64,000 bases of DNA from Lysobacter sp. Root76. Lineage in GTDB: Bacteria > Pseudomonadota > Gammaproteobacteria > Xanthomonadales > Xanthomonadaceae. Shown here piece after piece: positions 28,120 through 36,712 of this stretch. Positions within the stretch are counted from its first letter, which is position 1, and the number at the start of each line of letters is the position of its first letter. Below the pieces are notes generated by a model. It worked only from the letters and a program-made list of their open reading frames with translations, did not search any database and had not been told where the DNA came from. The stretch covers positions 405,888-469,887 of the forward strand of contig NZ_LMIK01000001.1 of assembly GCF_001428685.1 (NCBI RefSeq). Reading direction: 5' to 3'. A program made the translations under genes and the position numbers.

Positions 28120-28554
28120 CTACAACGCGTCGATATCGCCCAGCGCGCGGATCAAACGCCGCGCGCGTTTGTCGGGTTTGGTCTCCGGCGCGCGGTAGCC
28201 GTTGCGTTCGGCCATGCGCAGCGCGCGTGCGGCCTCGCGCGCGGCGCGCGAAGCCTCGGTTTCGGCGTACAGGGTCTGGGCCACGCTGGCCGGGCCGCGG
28301 GTATCGCTGAGCGCGAGCACGCCGATTTCGAACTGTTCCTCGCCGCGCGTGATGCGCAACGCGTCGCCGACGCGCACCGCGCGCGCGGCCTTGGCGCGTT
28401 GGCCGCCGATGTCGACCTTGCCGGTCTCGACCGCGCTGCGGGCCAGGCTGCGGGTCTTGTAGAAACGCGCTGCCCACAGCCACAGGTCCAGGCGAACGCT
28501 GGCGGATGCGGCGGCCGTGTCGGCGGAAGTCGGCATTGCGGTGGATGCTTTCAT
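28120..28554 (-). CDS. hslR: Heat shock protein 15, S4-domain ribosome-associated protein HslR
   Basis: 144 aa. The S4 RNA-binding domain occupies residues ~20-80 (RLDLWLWAARFYKTRSLARS, VDIGGQRAKAARAVRVGDAL, ITRGEEQFEIGVLAL). The Arg/Lys-rich C-terminus (KPDKRARRLIRALG) is typical. HslR binds free 50S subunits carrying stalled peptidyl-tRNA and helps recycle them after heat stress. The Ala/Thr-rich N-terminus before RLDLWLW may be partly extra; a later start at MPTSAD is possible. It is a single gene between the REP cluster and rplS. Confidence 0.9.
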   Translation of the reverse strand: MKASTAMPTSADTAAASASVRLDLWLWAARFYKTRSLARSAVETGKVDIGGQRAKAARAVRVGDALRITRGEEQFEIGVLALSDTRGPASVAQTLYAETEASRAAREAARALRMAERNGYRAPETKPDKRARRLIRALGDIDAL

Positions 28555-28708
28555 CGGGTCTCGCGCGTTGGGCGCTCGCTCCTGCGTTGGGGGCGCTGGG
28601 GCACAGGAAGGCCGCGCCCATGGCTAACGTAGGACCGCGATTGCGGAATCACAAGCGGGCGCGGCGGCTCGCTGCCGCGCATCGCAGCGCAAACGCAGCA
28701 TCGCAAAT

Positions 28709-28762
28709 GCGACGCCCCAAACAGGGCGTCGCAAACGAAAACGGCCGCCTCGCGGCGGCCGT
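28709..28762 (-). terminator. Terminator region of the rpsP-rimM-trmD-rplS operon
   Basis: Read on the minus strand, ACGGCCGCC-GCGA-GGCGGCCGT (28741-28762) is followed by TTTCGTTT. A second hairpin, GCGACGCCC/GGGCGTCGC (28709-28732), follows at once. It lies about 35 bases after the rplS stop. Confidence 0.85.
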
Positions 28763-28796
28763 TTCTTGCGCTGCGCGCAGTGCGCGCGACGCGGAA

Positions 28797-29189
28797 TTAC
28801 TCGGCGGCGTTCTTGGCGCGCGCGTAGGCGGCCAGGTCTTCCTTGATGCGCGCCTTCTTGCCTTCCAGGCCACGCAGGTAGTACAGCTTGCCGGAGCGGA
28901 CCTTACCGCGGCGCTTGACTTCGACCGAGTCGATGATCGAGCTGTGGGTCTGGAAAACGCGCTCGACGCCGAAGCCGTGCGAGATCTTGCGCACGGTGAA
29001 CGAGGAGTTCAGGCCGCCGTTCTTCTTCGCGATGACCACGCCTTCGTAGGCCTGGACGCGTTCACGGTTGCCTTCCTTGACCTTCACGTTGACGACGATG
29101 GTGTCGCCGGGGCCGAAGTCCGGCAGCTGGCGCTGGACCTGTTCGGCTTCGAAATTCTGCAGCAGGGTATTGAGCGAGGGCTTGTTCAT
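28797..29189 (-). CDS. rplS: 50S ribosomal protein L19
   Basis: 130 aa, usual family size. It carries the L19 signatures [53 protein letters not shown] and [18 protein letters not shown]19 sits at the 30S-50S interface. It is the last gene of the rpsP-rimM-trmD-rplS operon, 108 bases after trmD, and is followed by a strong terminator. Confidence 0.98.
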   Translation of the reverse strand: MNKPSLNTLLQNFEAEQVQRQLPDFGPGDTIVVNVKVKEGNRERVQAYEGVVIAKKNGGLNSSFTVRKISHGFGVERVFQTHSSIIDSVEVKRRGKVRSGKLYYLRGLEGKKARIKEDLAAYARAKNAAE

Positions 29190-29297
29190 GGCACGGCCTG
29201 TTGGATTAGTTGTTGCGCGAGTGCACGTGGACCCGCGTCATGGCATGGATGGAGCAAAATGAAGCCGTGCATTATAACGGCGTTTTTCGTTGCATGG

Positions 29298-30137
29298 CTA
29301 GGGCTTAGCCGCTTCAGTCGGGGCCGCGTCGGCCGGGGCCGCCGGGCCCGAGCCGCCGGCCTCGCCCCGATCCGGCCCCGTCTCGACGATGGCCGTGGCC
29401 GCCCTTTCAGCGCGATATGCGGCCAACAGGGCGCGATCGTCCTTGGATAGGCCGGCTTCGTCGAGCAAATCGGGGCGCCGCTCGGAGGTCCGGCCCAGCG
29501 CCTGCTGGCGCCGCCAGCGCGCGATCCGGGCATGGTTGCCGGACATCAGCACTTCCGGGACCGGGCCCAGCTCGTGCTCGACCGGGCGGGTGTAATGCGG
29601 GCAGTCGAGCAGGCCGTCGTCCTCGAAACTGTCCTGGACCGCGGATTCGGCGTCGTTGAGCACGCCCTCGCGCAAGCGCGCGACCGCGTCCACCACCACC
29701 GCCGCGGCCAGTTCGCCGCCGGACAGGACGTAGTCGCCGATCGACAGCTCCTCGTCCACTTCGGCTCGGATCAGGCGCTCGTCCACGCCCTCGTAGCGGC
29801 CGCAGAGCAGGATCAGGCGCTCGGATTGCGCCAGCTCGCGGACCTTGGCCTGGGTCAGGCGCGCGCCCTGCGGGCTGAGGTAGATCACCCGCGCCGGCGC
29901 CGGGTCCGCCGCGCGCGCGGCGCGCAGGCTGGCGCGCAGCGGGTCGATCAGCATCACCATGCCGGGGCCGCCGCCGAACGGGCGATCGTCGACGCGGCGG
30001 TAATTGCCCTCGGCGTAGTCGCGCGGGTTCCAGCCGTGCAGCGACAGCAGGCCGCGCTCGCCGGCGCGCCCGACCACGCCGAAGGCCGCGCACTGGGCGA
30101 CGAATTCGGGGAACAGGCTGACGATATCGATGCGCAT
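29298..30137 (-). CDS. trmD: tRNA (guanine37-N1)-methyltransferase TrmD
   Basis: 279 aa. It begins [13 protein letters not shown]. The SAM-binding trefoil-knot motifs are present: [25 protein letters not shown] and [14 protein letters not shown]. The substrate loop follows with [12 protein letters not shown] and the C-terminal DNA/RNA-binding helix [17 protein letters not shown]. It methylates G37 of tRNAs reading CNN-type codons to prevent frameshifts. The C-terminal ~35 residues are an Ala/Pro/Gly-rich extension beyond the usual ~250 aa and probably disordered. It is 150 bases after rimM in the operon. Confidence 0.97.
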   Translation of the reverse strand: MRIDIVSLFPEFVAQCAAFGVVGRAGERGLLSLHGWNPRDYAEGNYRRVDDRPFGGGPGMVMLIDPLRASLRAARAADPAPARVIYLSPQGARLTQAKVRELAQSERLILLCGRYEGVDERLIRAEVDEELSIGDYVLSGGELAAAVVVDAVARLREGVLNDAESAVQDSFEDDGLLDCPHYTRPVEHELGPVPEVLMSGNHARIARWRRQQALGRTSERRPDLLDEAGLSKDDRALLAAYRAERAATAIVETGPDRGEAGGSGPAAPADAAPTEAAKP

Positions 30138-30287
30138 GGGCAGCAGTGGGCGGCGAGGAGTAAGTGGCGAGCGTAAAGGTACGGCCGATCGGGCTGAATT
30201 CGGCTGAATTCGGCGGAACGGCCCGGAGCCTGCGAACGAATGTAGAGACCGGAAGCTTCTGCTCGCTTCCCGCTCCCCGACTCGCTC

Positions 30288-30803
30288 CTAGAACTCGGGG
30301 TCCCAGTCGACCGTAACCAGTCCGGCCTCGAAGTCGACCGACACCACGTATTGGGGGATCACGAACGGAATCATGCGCTCGCGCTCGTCGTCGCGCGCGA
30401 CCAGCACGTCGTTGGCGCCGGTGGCGAACAGATGCGACACGGTGCCCAGGTCGACGCCGTCGACCGTGGCCACGCGCAGGCCTTCCAGGTCGACCCAGTA
30501 GTACTCGCCCTCGCTGGGCGGCGGCAGCGCCGAACGCGGGACGTAGATTTCGGTGCCGCGCAAGGCTTCGACCGCGTCGCGGTCGGCGACATCGGGGAAG
30601 CTGGCGATCAGGTATTTGCCGCTTTCGCGGCCACGCACGCCCGACAGTTCGCGCTCGCGGCCCTGCGGGTCGCGCACGATCCAGGGCTGGTAGCGAAAGA
30701 TGGCGCTGCGCGGCTCGGTCCAGGACTCGAGCTTGAGCTCGCCACGCACGCCGAAGGCGCTCAGCACCCTGCCCAACAGGATGCGGCGCGTGGTCTCGGT
30801 CAT
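30288..30803 (-). CDS. rimM: 16S rRNA processing/ribosome maturation factor RimM
   Basis: 171 aa. The N-terminal beta-barrel starts [20 protein letters not shown]. The PRC-barrel half carries [45 protein letters not shown] and the final VTVDWDPEF, all standard RimM features. It binds S19 and assists 30S head maturation. It lies between rpsP and trmD. Confidence 0.97.
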   Translation of the reverse strand: MTETTRRILLGRVLSAFGVRGELKLESWTEPRSAIFRYQPWIVRDPQGRERELSGVRGRESGKYLIASFPDVADRDAVEALRGTEIYVPRSALPPPSEGEYYWVDLEGLRVATVDGVDLGTVSHLFATGANDVLVARDDERERMIPFVIPQYVVSVDFEAGLVTVDWDPEF

Positions 30804-30857
30804 CTTGATGCGGCCGTGAGGCGGTCGCCGCGCGCGCGGGGCGCGCGGCGAAACGGC

Positions 30858-31115
30858 TTAGGCGGCCGGAGCGGCCTTGCCGGCCTGCTTGTACAGAGCG
30901 GCGACCTTGTCGGTCAGCTGAGCGCCCTGGCTGACCCAATGCTTGACGCGCTCGAGGTCGAGCTCGACGCGCTTTTCGTTGCCCATCGCGACCGGGTTGT
31001 AGAAGCCCAGGCGTTCGATGTTGCGGCCGTCGCGCGCGCTGCGGCTGTCGGTGACGATGATGTGGTAGAACGGACGCTTCTTGGCGCCGCCACGAGTCAG
31101 GCGAATCTTGACCAT
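30858..31115 (-). CDS. rpsP: 30S ribosomal protein S16
   Basis: 85 aa from the ATG at 31115. It shows the S16 pattern [40 protein letters not shown] and [16 protein letters not shown]16 is an early assembly protein of the 30S subunit. It is the first gene of the operon; a good sigma-70-type promoter is seen ~55-80 bases upstream. Longer in-frame extensions upstream would cross that promoter and are rejected. Confidence 0.98.
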   Translation of the reverse strand: MVKIRLTRGGAKKRPFYHIIVTDSRSARDGRNIERLGFYNPVAMGNEKRVELDLERVKHWVSQGAQLTDKVAALYKQAGKAAPAA

Positions 31116-31166
31116 CTTTACAGTTCCTGTGTTGCCCAGTCGCCGGATTGGCGAGGTAAGCCGGAA

Positions 31167-31194
31167 ATTGTAGCGGATCCGAGGGCTTAGGCAA
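31167..31194 (-). promoter_or_regulatory. Sigma-70-type promoter of the rpsP operon
   Basis: On the minus strand, TTGCCT (31194-31189), a 16-base spacer, then TACAAT (31172-31167). The start codon of rpsP is at 31115, leaving a short leader. Confidence 0.7.
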
Positions 31195-31491
31195 ACTCCG
31201 GCCGGCTGGCCCCTTGCCCAGGCGCCTCCGGGCGGGCTCCGGACGCCTCGATCGGCGGTTTGGGGCCTCCTTGCCGGCCTCAACGCCCTCTTCGATTCCT
31301 GTCGCCCGGTCTTTCCGGGCCTGAATGGGCTCGCCCGTCCTCGGACCCCATCGAAAGCCGATCCGGCGCCGGCGCCTTCGTCTGCCCCCCAACAGCGGGG
31401 ACGGCGGGCCTTCCCTGGCCCACCGCCCTGCCCTTGCCGCGGCCCTCCCTGGCCGGCCCCGCCTTCCTGGCAGGGCCTCATCCGTAGCCGA
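31195..31491. other. GC-rich gap between rpsP promoter and secreted protein gene
   Basis: About 300 bases, extremely GC-rich with C-rich runs and several short GGCC-type palindromes. No reading frame here shows protein-like composition. I see no gene. Confidence 0.5.
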
Positions 31492-32391
31492 TCAGGCGCG
31501 GTAGCGGATCGTGCCGCGGACCGCCTCGGCGGCGCCGTCGCAGTGCTGCACGAAGTCGGCATGCAGCGCGGTGATGACGCCGTCCGGGTCGTACTCGACC
31601 GCCAGGATCTGCAGCGTGCCGCTGCTGACCCGCATGCAGGGACGGCTGGGCCGTTCGAACACGAACACGGCGCTGCCGGCCGGCGCGGCGTCGCCGATGG
31701 GATAGGTGCCGACCTGCAAGATCTGTCCGTAAGGCGCGAACAGGCTGGCCCGCCAGTAGTCGCGCTGGCCGTGCACGTTGAGCATCGCCGACTGCCCGCC
31801 GCCCCAGAGTTCGAACACCGAGGTATCGCCGTAGTAGGACTTCTGCAGGCCCTCGCCGACCACGTCGCCGGGGTCGCTGTCGATCTTCAGCGACAGCGGC
31901 GCGACGTTGTGGCGGATCACTGCGGCCAGCACCGGTGCGCTGGCGCTGTCGCAGTGCTGCAGTACCGTCGCCTCCAACGCGACCACGCGCTCGTCCGCGT
32001 CCAGCTGCAACTGCTGGATGTGGATCTCGCCCCAGGCGTCGTCGCAACGGCGGCCGTTGCTGGCCAGATAGACATAGGGCGCGCGACCGGTGCGGCGGGT
32101 CGGGTTTTCGGCGTCGTAATAACGCCCGACCTCGAACTTGCGCTCGCGCGGCGCGCCCAGCGAGACGTACCAGCTGTCGTCGCCGCGCGACACGCTGAGG
32201 CGGATCGAACGCGCGTCGGCATCCAGCGACAGGGTCGAGTCGCTGTCGGTATAGACCGCCGACTGGCCTTCGCCGATCGGATCGCCGGGCTGGCTGTAAG
32301 TGGAGAACATCGTCGCCGCCTGCGCGGGCGCGGCGAGGAAGCCCGCGAACGCGAGGGCGGCGGCAATGGCTTGCGTGTGGAACTTCGTCAT
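31492..32391 (-). CDS. Secreted protein with tandemly duplicated domain, unknown function
   Basis: 299 aa from the ATG at 32391, which has AAGGAG 11 bases upstream; a GTG at 32403 would sit on top of that site. A signal peptide is clear ([18 protein letters not shown], cleavage after AQA). The mature part is two copies of a ~135-residue module. Matching landmarks are [12 protein letters not shown] / [31 protein letters not shown] / [19 protein letters not shown], and VLQHCD / FVQHCDGA, each with a Cys pair likely forming a disulphide. Beta-rich composition; probably periplasmic or outer-surface. I do not recognise the family. Monocistronic by context. Confidence 0.75.
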   Translation of the reverse strand: MTKFHTQAIAAALAFAGFLAAPAQAATMFSTYSQPGDPIGEGQSAVYTDSDSTLSLDADARSIRLSVSRGDDSWYVSLGAPRERKFEVGRYYDAENPTRRTGRAPYVYLASNGRRCDDAWGEIHIQQLQLDADERVVALEATVLQHCDSASAPVLAAVIRHNVAPLSLKIDSDPGDVVGEGLQKSYYGDTSVFELWGGGQSAMLNVHGQRDYWRASLFAPYGQILQVGTYPIGDAAPAGSAVFVFERPSRPCMRVSSGTLQILAVEYDPDGVITALHADFVQHCDGAAEAVRGTIRYRA

Positions 32392-33027
32392 GGGCTCGTT
32401 CACTCCTTGAGGGCGGCCGGCACGCCCCGGAATGGGGCGGCTCGGCCTATGGCGAATGCACCGGCGCGACTGCGGCGGCGACGAGTCGCTGCGGACTCTG
32501 CGTTGCGATGCGGTCCTGCATCGCGCTGCCGAAACAGGATGGGCTTCCGGCGTCTCCCTCGACGAGACGGCGCGCGCCGCCTATCGGGCGACGCGCGGTG
32601 TGCGCAATCGCAGCGGGAGATACGGGTGTGGTGTACCTATGCGGACGAGGCGGTGTCGTGGTGGCGATGCGGTTGGGATTCGGCTTGTAGCGGATCGCGG
32701 CTTACGCCGCTCCCACAGAAGGCGGTGGCGTGGCCGCGGCCAGAATCCGACCTATGTCGAATCGAATCCGACCTGTATCGAATCGGCTTGTGTCGATTCC
32801 ATAGGCGCCGCCATTGCGGCGATCGCGCGGGCCAGGCCCACGAAGATGTCGGGGCGCGATCTGCATCGGGTCGCGGCTTACGCCGCTCCTACCCCGAAGC
32901 GGGCGGGCGCCGCTTTCTGTGGGAGCCGCGATCGCGCTGATGCAACTACGACGAGCGCTGCGACGACGAGCGCTGCGATGAGCGGCGACCGGCGCGCGCT
33001 TCATGGGCAGCAGAACCTTCCGGCGGA
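32392..33027. other. Gap with REP-like repeats, no gene seen
   Basis: The open frames across this 640-base stretch are Arg/Ala-rich and unconserved in look. The only structure is the REP-like pair listed separately and a palindromic ATTCCATAGG-type patch. I see no gene. Confidence 0.5.
32692..32935. repeat. REP-like repeat pair between secreted protein gene and ffh
   Basis: Direct copies TCGCGGCTTACGCCGCTCC at 32694-32718 and ~32870-32893 are the same element as in the cluster at 27825. An inverted arm, CTGTGGGAGCCGCGATCGC, is at 32917-32935. The second copy and the inverted arm would form a hairpin. Between them, short GAATC-GACCTGT-TCGAATC-like near-repeats (32750-32790) are visible. Confidence 0.75.
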
Positions 33028-33059
33028 CAAACGAAAACGGCGGCCACCGGCCGCCGTTT
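33028..33059 (-). terminator. Rho-independent terminator after ffh
   Basis: Eleven-pair stem AAACGGCGGCC / GGCCGCCGTTT with a three-base loop (33035-33059). On the minus strand it is followed by TTCGTTTGTCC. Confidence 0.85.
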
Positions 33060-33086
33060 CGTCGTGATGCCGCGCCGCCGAAGCGA

Positions 33087-34454
33087 TCAGCGGAACGGCA
33101 TGCCGCCGCGTCCGCCCATCATGCCCTTCATGCCGCGCATCAAGCCCTTCATGCCGCCGCCGGAGAGCTTGCTCATCATCTTTTCCATCTGCTGGAACTG
33201 CTTCATGAGCTTGTTGACGTCGGCCGGGGTCATGCCCGAGCCCTTGGCGATGCGGGCGCGGCGCGAGCCGTTGAGCAGCGCTGGGTTGCGGCGCTCCTTC
33301 TTGGTCATCGAGTTGATGATCGCGACCATGCGCGGCACTTCCTTGCCGGTGACCTGGTTCTTGACCGCGTCCGGGATCTGACCCATGCCCGGCAGCTTGT
33401 CCATGAGCCCGTGCAGGCCGCCCATGTTCTGCATCTGCTCGAGCTGGTCCTTCATGTCGTTGAGGTCGAACTTCTTGCCCTTGGCGACCTTCTCGGCGAG
33501 CTTCTGCGCCTTGTCCTTGTCGACCTGCTGCTCGACCTGCTCGACCAGCGACAGCACGTCGCCCATGTCGAGGATGCGGCTGGCGACGCGATCGGGGTGG
33601 AACACGTCCAGGCCGTCGGGCTTTTCGCCGACGCCGATGAACTTGATCGGGCGGCCGGTGACGTAGCGCACCGACAGCGCGGCGCCGCCGCGCGCGTCGC
33701 CGTCGGTCTTGGTCAGGACCACGCCGGTCAGCGGCAGCGCGTCGCTGAAGTGCTTGGCGGTGACCGCGGCGTCCTGGCCGGTCATCGAGTCGACCACGAA
33801 CAGGGTCTCGACCGGCGCGACCGCGGCGTGCAGCGCCTTGATCTCGGCCATCATCGCGTCGTCGATGCTGGTGCGGCCGGCGGTGTCGACGATCAGCACG
33901 TCGGCGTAGGACTTGCGCGCGTCGTCGATCGCGGCGCGCACGATGGCTTCGGGCTTCTGGTCGGCGCTGGACGGAAAGAACAGCACATCGACCTGTTCGG
34001 CCAGGGTCTTGAGCTGCTCGATCGCGGCCGGGCGGTAGACGTCGGCCGACACCACCATGACCTTCTTCTTGCGGCGTTCCTTGAGGTGCTTGGCGAGCTT
34101 GGCGACGGTGGTGGTCTTGCCCGCGCCCTGCAGGCCGGCCATCAGGATCACCGCCGGCGCCGGCACGTTGAGGTTGAGATCGGAGGCCTGCGAGCCCATG
34201 ACCGCGGTCAGCTCGTCGCGCACGACCTTGATCAGGGCCTGGCCCGGGGTCAGCGACTTCAGCACTTCCTGGCCGACCGCACGCACCTTGATGCGCTCGA
34301 TCAGGGCCTGCACCACCGGCAGGGCGACGTCGGCCTCGAGCAGGGCGATGCGGACCTCGCGGGTGGCTTCGCGGATGTTCTCCTCGCTCAGACGGCCGCG
34401 GCCGCGCAGGCGCTCGATGGTGCCGGACAGGCGTTGGGTCAGGGATTCGAACAT
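33087..34454 (-). CDS. ffh: Signal recognition particle protein Ffh
   Basis: 455 aa from the ATG at 34454 (MFESLTQRLSGTIERLRGRG). The N domain is followed by the GTPase: G1 GLQGAGKTTT, VVSADVYRPAAIEQL, G3 VDTAGR, TKTDGDARGG, and GVGEKPDGLDVF. The Met-rich M domain ends with the glycine/Met tail MMSKLSGGGMKGLMRGMKG. It binds 4.5S RNA and signal sequences of nascent membrane proteins and docks at FtsY. Upstream in-frame extension to 34613 overlaps the divergent gene's promoter region and has no Ffh-like sequence, so it is excluded. Confidence 0.98.
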   Translation of the reverse strand: MFESLTQRLSGTIERLRGRGRLSEENIREATREVRIALLEADVALPVVQALIERIKVRAVGQEVLKSLTPGQALIKVVRDELTAVMGSQASDLNLNVPAPAVILMAGLQGAGKTTTVAKLAKHLKERRKKKVMVVSADVYRPAAIEQLKTLAEQVDVLFFPSSADQKPEAIVRAAIDDARKSYADVLIVDTAGRTSIDDAMMAEIKALHAAVAPVETLFVVDSMTGQDAAVTAKHFSDALPLTGVVLTKTDGDARGGAALSVRYVTGRPIKFIGVGEKPDGLDVFHPDRVASRILDMGDVLSLVEQVEQQVDKDKAQKLAEKVAKGKKFDLNDMKDQLEQMQNMGGLHGLMDKLPGMGQIPDAVKNQVTGKEVPRMVAIINSMTKKERRNPALLNGSRRARIAKGSGMTPADVNKLMKQFQQMEKMMSKLSGGGMKGLMRGMKGMMGGRGGMPFR

Positions 34455-34606
34455 GGGTGAGGCACCTGCGGGCTGGACGCGGCGGGCCGGAGCGCGGCGC
34501 GCCTGGGGGAACGGTCGGGGCCGCGAAGTATAGCCGGGCCGGCGCGGCGCGGCCGCGCGGACGATGGCCGCTGCGGATCGGCACCGCGCTATGCCACACT
34601 GCGGCG

Positions 34607-35395
34607 ATGACAATCGTTCTCATCGCCGTCGCACTCTATCTGGTCGCCACCGGGCTGCTGGTCGCGGCCGTGCGCCAGGACGGCGGGCGCAGCGCCCGCT
34701 TGTGGCTGCTGCCGGCCGATCTGGCGGTGCTGCTGCACGGCGCCGCGCACCTGCTGGCCTGGAAGCTGGCCGGCGGCGCCGACATGCATTTCTTCGCCGC
34801 GCTGTCGCTGGTCGGGCTGGGCATGGCGGCGCTGACCGCGGTGGTCGGAGCGTCCGGGCGCATGGCGGCGCTGGGCGTGGTGGTGTTCCCGCTGGCCGCG
34901 CTGACCCTGATCGGCTACCACGCCTACGGCCACGTGGTCGCCGAGCCGCTGGACTGGCGCCTGCAACTGCACGCCTGGATGGCCCTGCTGGCCTACGCGA
35001 CCCTGGCGATCGCGGCGCTGCTGGCGCTGATGCTGTGGCTGCAGGAGCGCGCCCTGCGCCGGCGCGAGTTCCACGGCTGGCTGCGCGCGCTGCCGCCGCT
35101 GGTGGAACTGGAAACGCTGCTGTTCCGCACCATCGCGGTCGGCTTCGTATTGCTGACCGCGACCCTGTTGACCGGCCTGCTGTTCGTCCAGAACCTGCTG
35201 GTCCAGCACCTGCTGCACAAGACCGTGTTCAGCGTGATGTCGTGGCTGGCCTTCGGCGGCCTGCTGATCGGCCGCTGGCGCTACGGCTGGCGCGGCGGCA
35301 TCGCGGTGCGCTGGACGCTGGCGGCGATGGGCCTGCTGGTGCTGGCGTTCTTCGGCAGCAAGTTCGTGCTCGAACTGGTCCTGCAGCGGACCTGA
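34607..35395 (+). CDS. CcsA/YpjD-like cytochrome c assembly-family membrane protein
   Basis: 262 aa from the ATG at 34607. It has eight membrane helices and the layout of the cytochrome c assembly protein family (CcmC/CcsA/YpjD). Conserved-looking histidines are at LLHGAAHLLAW, LQLHAWMALLAYATL and VQHLLHKTVFSVMSW, suited to haem coordination. The gene is divergent from ffh, the same arrangement as ypjD beside ffh in many gamma-proteobacteria. The role of YpjD is not settled; haem export or c-type cytochrome assembly is inferred from family. The next gene begins 26 bases downstream. Confidence 0.88.
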   Translation: MTIVLIAVALYLVATGLLVAAVRQDGGRSARLWLLPADLAVLLHGAAHLLAWKLAGGADMHFFAALSLVGLGMAALTAVVGASGRMAALGVVVFPLAALTLIGYHAYGHVVAEPLDWRLQLHAWMALLAYATLAIAALLALMLWLQERALRRREFHGWLRALPPLVELETLLFRTIAVGFVLLTATLLTGLLFVQNLLVQHLLHKTVFSVMSWLAFGGLLIGRWRYGWRGGIAVRWTLAAMGLLVLAFFGSKFVLELVLQRT

Positions 35396-35421
35396 CCCCC
35401 ACCCGGCTCGGAACGCCCCCC

Positions 35422-36090
35422 ATGCTGCACTGGATCCGGTCGCTGTCGCCGCGCAGCGAGTTCGTGGTGGTGATCGGGCTGGCGTTCGGCTGGGCCCTGC
35501 TGTCGAGCCTGCAGAGCGTGCTGTCGGGCGCGTCGGCGCAGACCGACGCGGCGTTCACCTTCAGCGCGGCCGCGCTGTGGAGCGTGCTGATCATCGAACT
35601 GATGGTGCTGGCGACGCTGGCCTGGTTCCTGCGCGCACGCGGCTGGGCGTTGTCGCATTTCGGACCGCCGCCGCAAAGGCACGATGTCTTGCCCGGGCTG
35701 GTGCTGATGGCCGCGTCCATCGTCGCCTACCAGGTGCTGGCAGTGCTGGCGCTGTCGGGCGGGGTCGAACTCAAGCCGGCGGCGATGTCGCCGGGCGTGG
35801 GTTGGACCGCGATCCTGGCGGCCTCGGCGGTAAATGGTTTCTACGAGGAAATCTTCGTCTGCGCCTACGTGATCGTGGTCCTGCGCGAACGCTGGGGCCT
35901 GTGGCCGGCGATTCACGTCAGCACCGCGATCCGGGTCGCCTACCACCTCTACCAGGGCTCGACCGGGGTGCTGGGGATCGTGCCGATGGGGCTGATCTTC
36001 GCGGGCTGGTACGCCCGTACCGGCCGCCTGTGGCCGTTGGTATTGGCCCATTTCGCCCTGGATGTAATCGGCCTGGCGGCGCTGGCCTGA
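35422..36090 (+). CDS. CPBP (CAAX/Abi-type) intramembrane metalloprotease
   Basis: 222 aa from the ATG at 35422. It has about six membrane helices and the CPBP motifs: NGFYEEIFVCAY (the paired glutamates), VAYHLYQG (His), and VLAHFALDVIG (His/Asp). These residues bind the catalytic metal in the Rce1-like fold. Bacterial members are proteases or immunity-type membrane proteins; the substrate here is unknown. It follows the YpjD-like gene by 26 bases and may be co-transcribed. Confidence 0.9.
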   Translation: MLHWIRSLSPRSEFVVVIGLAFGWALLSSLQSVLSGASAQTDAAFTFSAAALWSVLIIELMVLATLAWFLRARGWALSHFGPPPQRHDVLPGLVLMAASIVAYQVLAVLALSGGVELKPAAMSPGVGWTAILAASAVNGFYEEIFVCAYVIVVLRERWGLWPAIHVSTAIRVAYHLYQGSTGVLGIVPMGLIFAGWYARTGRLWPLVLAHFALDVIGLAALA

Positions 36091-36194
36091 GCACCGAACC
36101 CACGCATCCAACTGATTTTGTTGAATTAAATTCAGGACCGCCCGGTTCCGGGGATGGCGACGCGCGCCCGTGCGATCGCCAGGACGCAGAATTA

Positions 36195-36245
36195 CATTGA
36201 CGTAACAATATTTGCATTGACAACTATTGCATGGGGTAGCAATAT
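36195..36245 (+). promoter_or_regulatory. Promoter and MarR-type operator of the efflux operon
   Basis: A perfect inverted repeat TATTGC-N8-GCAATA spans 36225-36244, just before the marR-like ATG at 36254. TTGACA (36217-36222) is a candidate -35, and CATTGAC is repeated at 36195-36201 and 36215-36221. The AT-rich patch stands out from the surrounding GC-rich DNA. Its placement is right for autorepression by the encoded MarR protein. Confidence 0.7.
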
Positions 36246-36253
36246 GCCGCCCC

Positions 36254-36709
36254 ATGAAAACCTCCTCCGCCCCCGCCTGCAGCGGATCCACCCTCGGCCT
36301 GCTGTTCCGTCAAGTCCGCGACGCGATGTGGGCGCAGATGGAGCGCGAGTTGGCTGCCGCCGGCCACGAGCTCACGTTCAGCCAGTACATCACCCTCAAG
36401 AAGCTCTCCGACGGCAGCGCCGGCGTGACCGATCTGGCCCGCGCCGCCGAGCTCAACCCCGGAGCGATGACCCGCCTGCTCGACCGGCTCGAAGCGCGCG
36501 GCTACGTCGCCCGCGTCGCCGACCCCACCGATCGCCGCGCCCTCAACATCCTGCTGACCGACGCCGGCATAGCGATCTGGCAAGACATCAACAAATGCGG
36601 CCAGCGCGTGCGCGAGCAGGCCCTGAGCGGCATGAGCGACGACGAACGCAATACCCTGATGCGCCTGCTCGAACAGGTGCGCGACAACCTCACTCCCTCT
36701 GGTTCCTGA
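36254..36709 (+). CDS. MarR-family transcriptional repressor
   Basis: 151 aa from the ATG at 36254; an upstream TTG at 36227 lies inside the operator palindrome and is rejected. Winged-helix pattern: LTFSQYITLKKLSDGSAGV, then recognition helix DLARAAELNPGAMTRLLDRL, then the wing ARVADPTDRRALNILLTDAG with the conserved DxRR. Dimer helices flank this. It probably represses the downstream outer-membrane/adaptor/MFS efflux genes (start four bases later) and responds to a phenolic-type ligand. A 20-bp palindrome overlaps its own leader. Confidence 0.93.
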   Translation: MKTSSAPACSGSTLGLLFRQVRDAMWAQMERELAAAGHELTFSQYITLKKLSDGSAGVTDLARAAELNPGAMTRLLDRLEARGYVARVADPTDRRALNILLTDAGIAIWQDINKCGQRVREQALSGMSDDERNTLMRLLEQVRDNLTPSGS

Positions 36710-36712
36710 GCC

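Noticed and set aside
31260..31487. Plus-strand frame of 75 codons in the gap upstream of rpsP
   Set aside because: Pro/Ser/Arg-rich, no ribosome site, typical of C-rich noncoding sequence.
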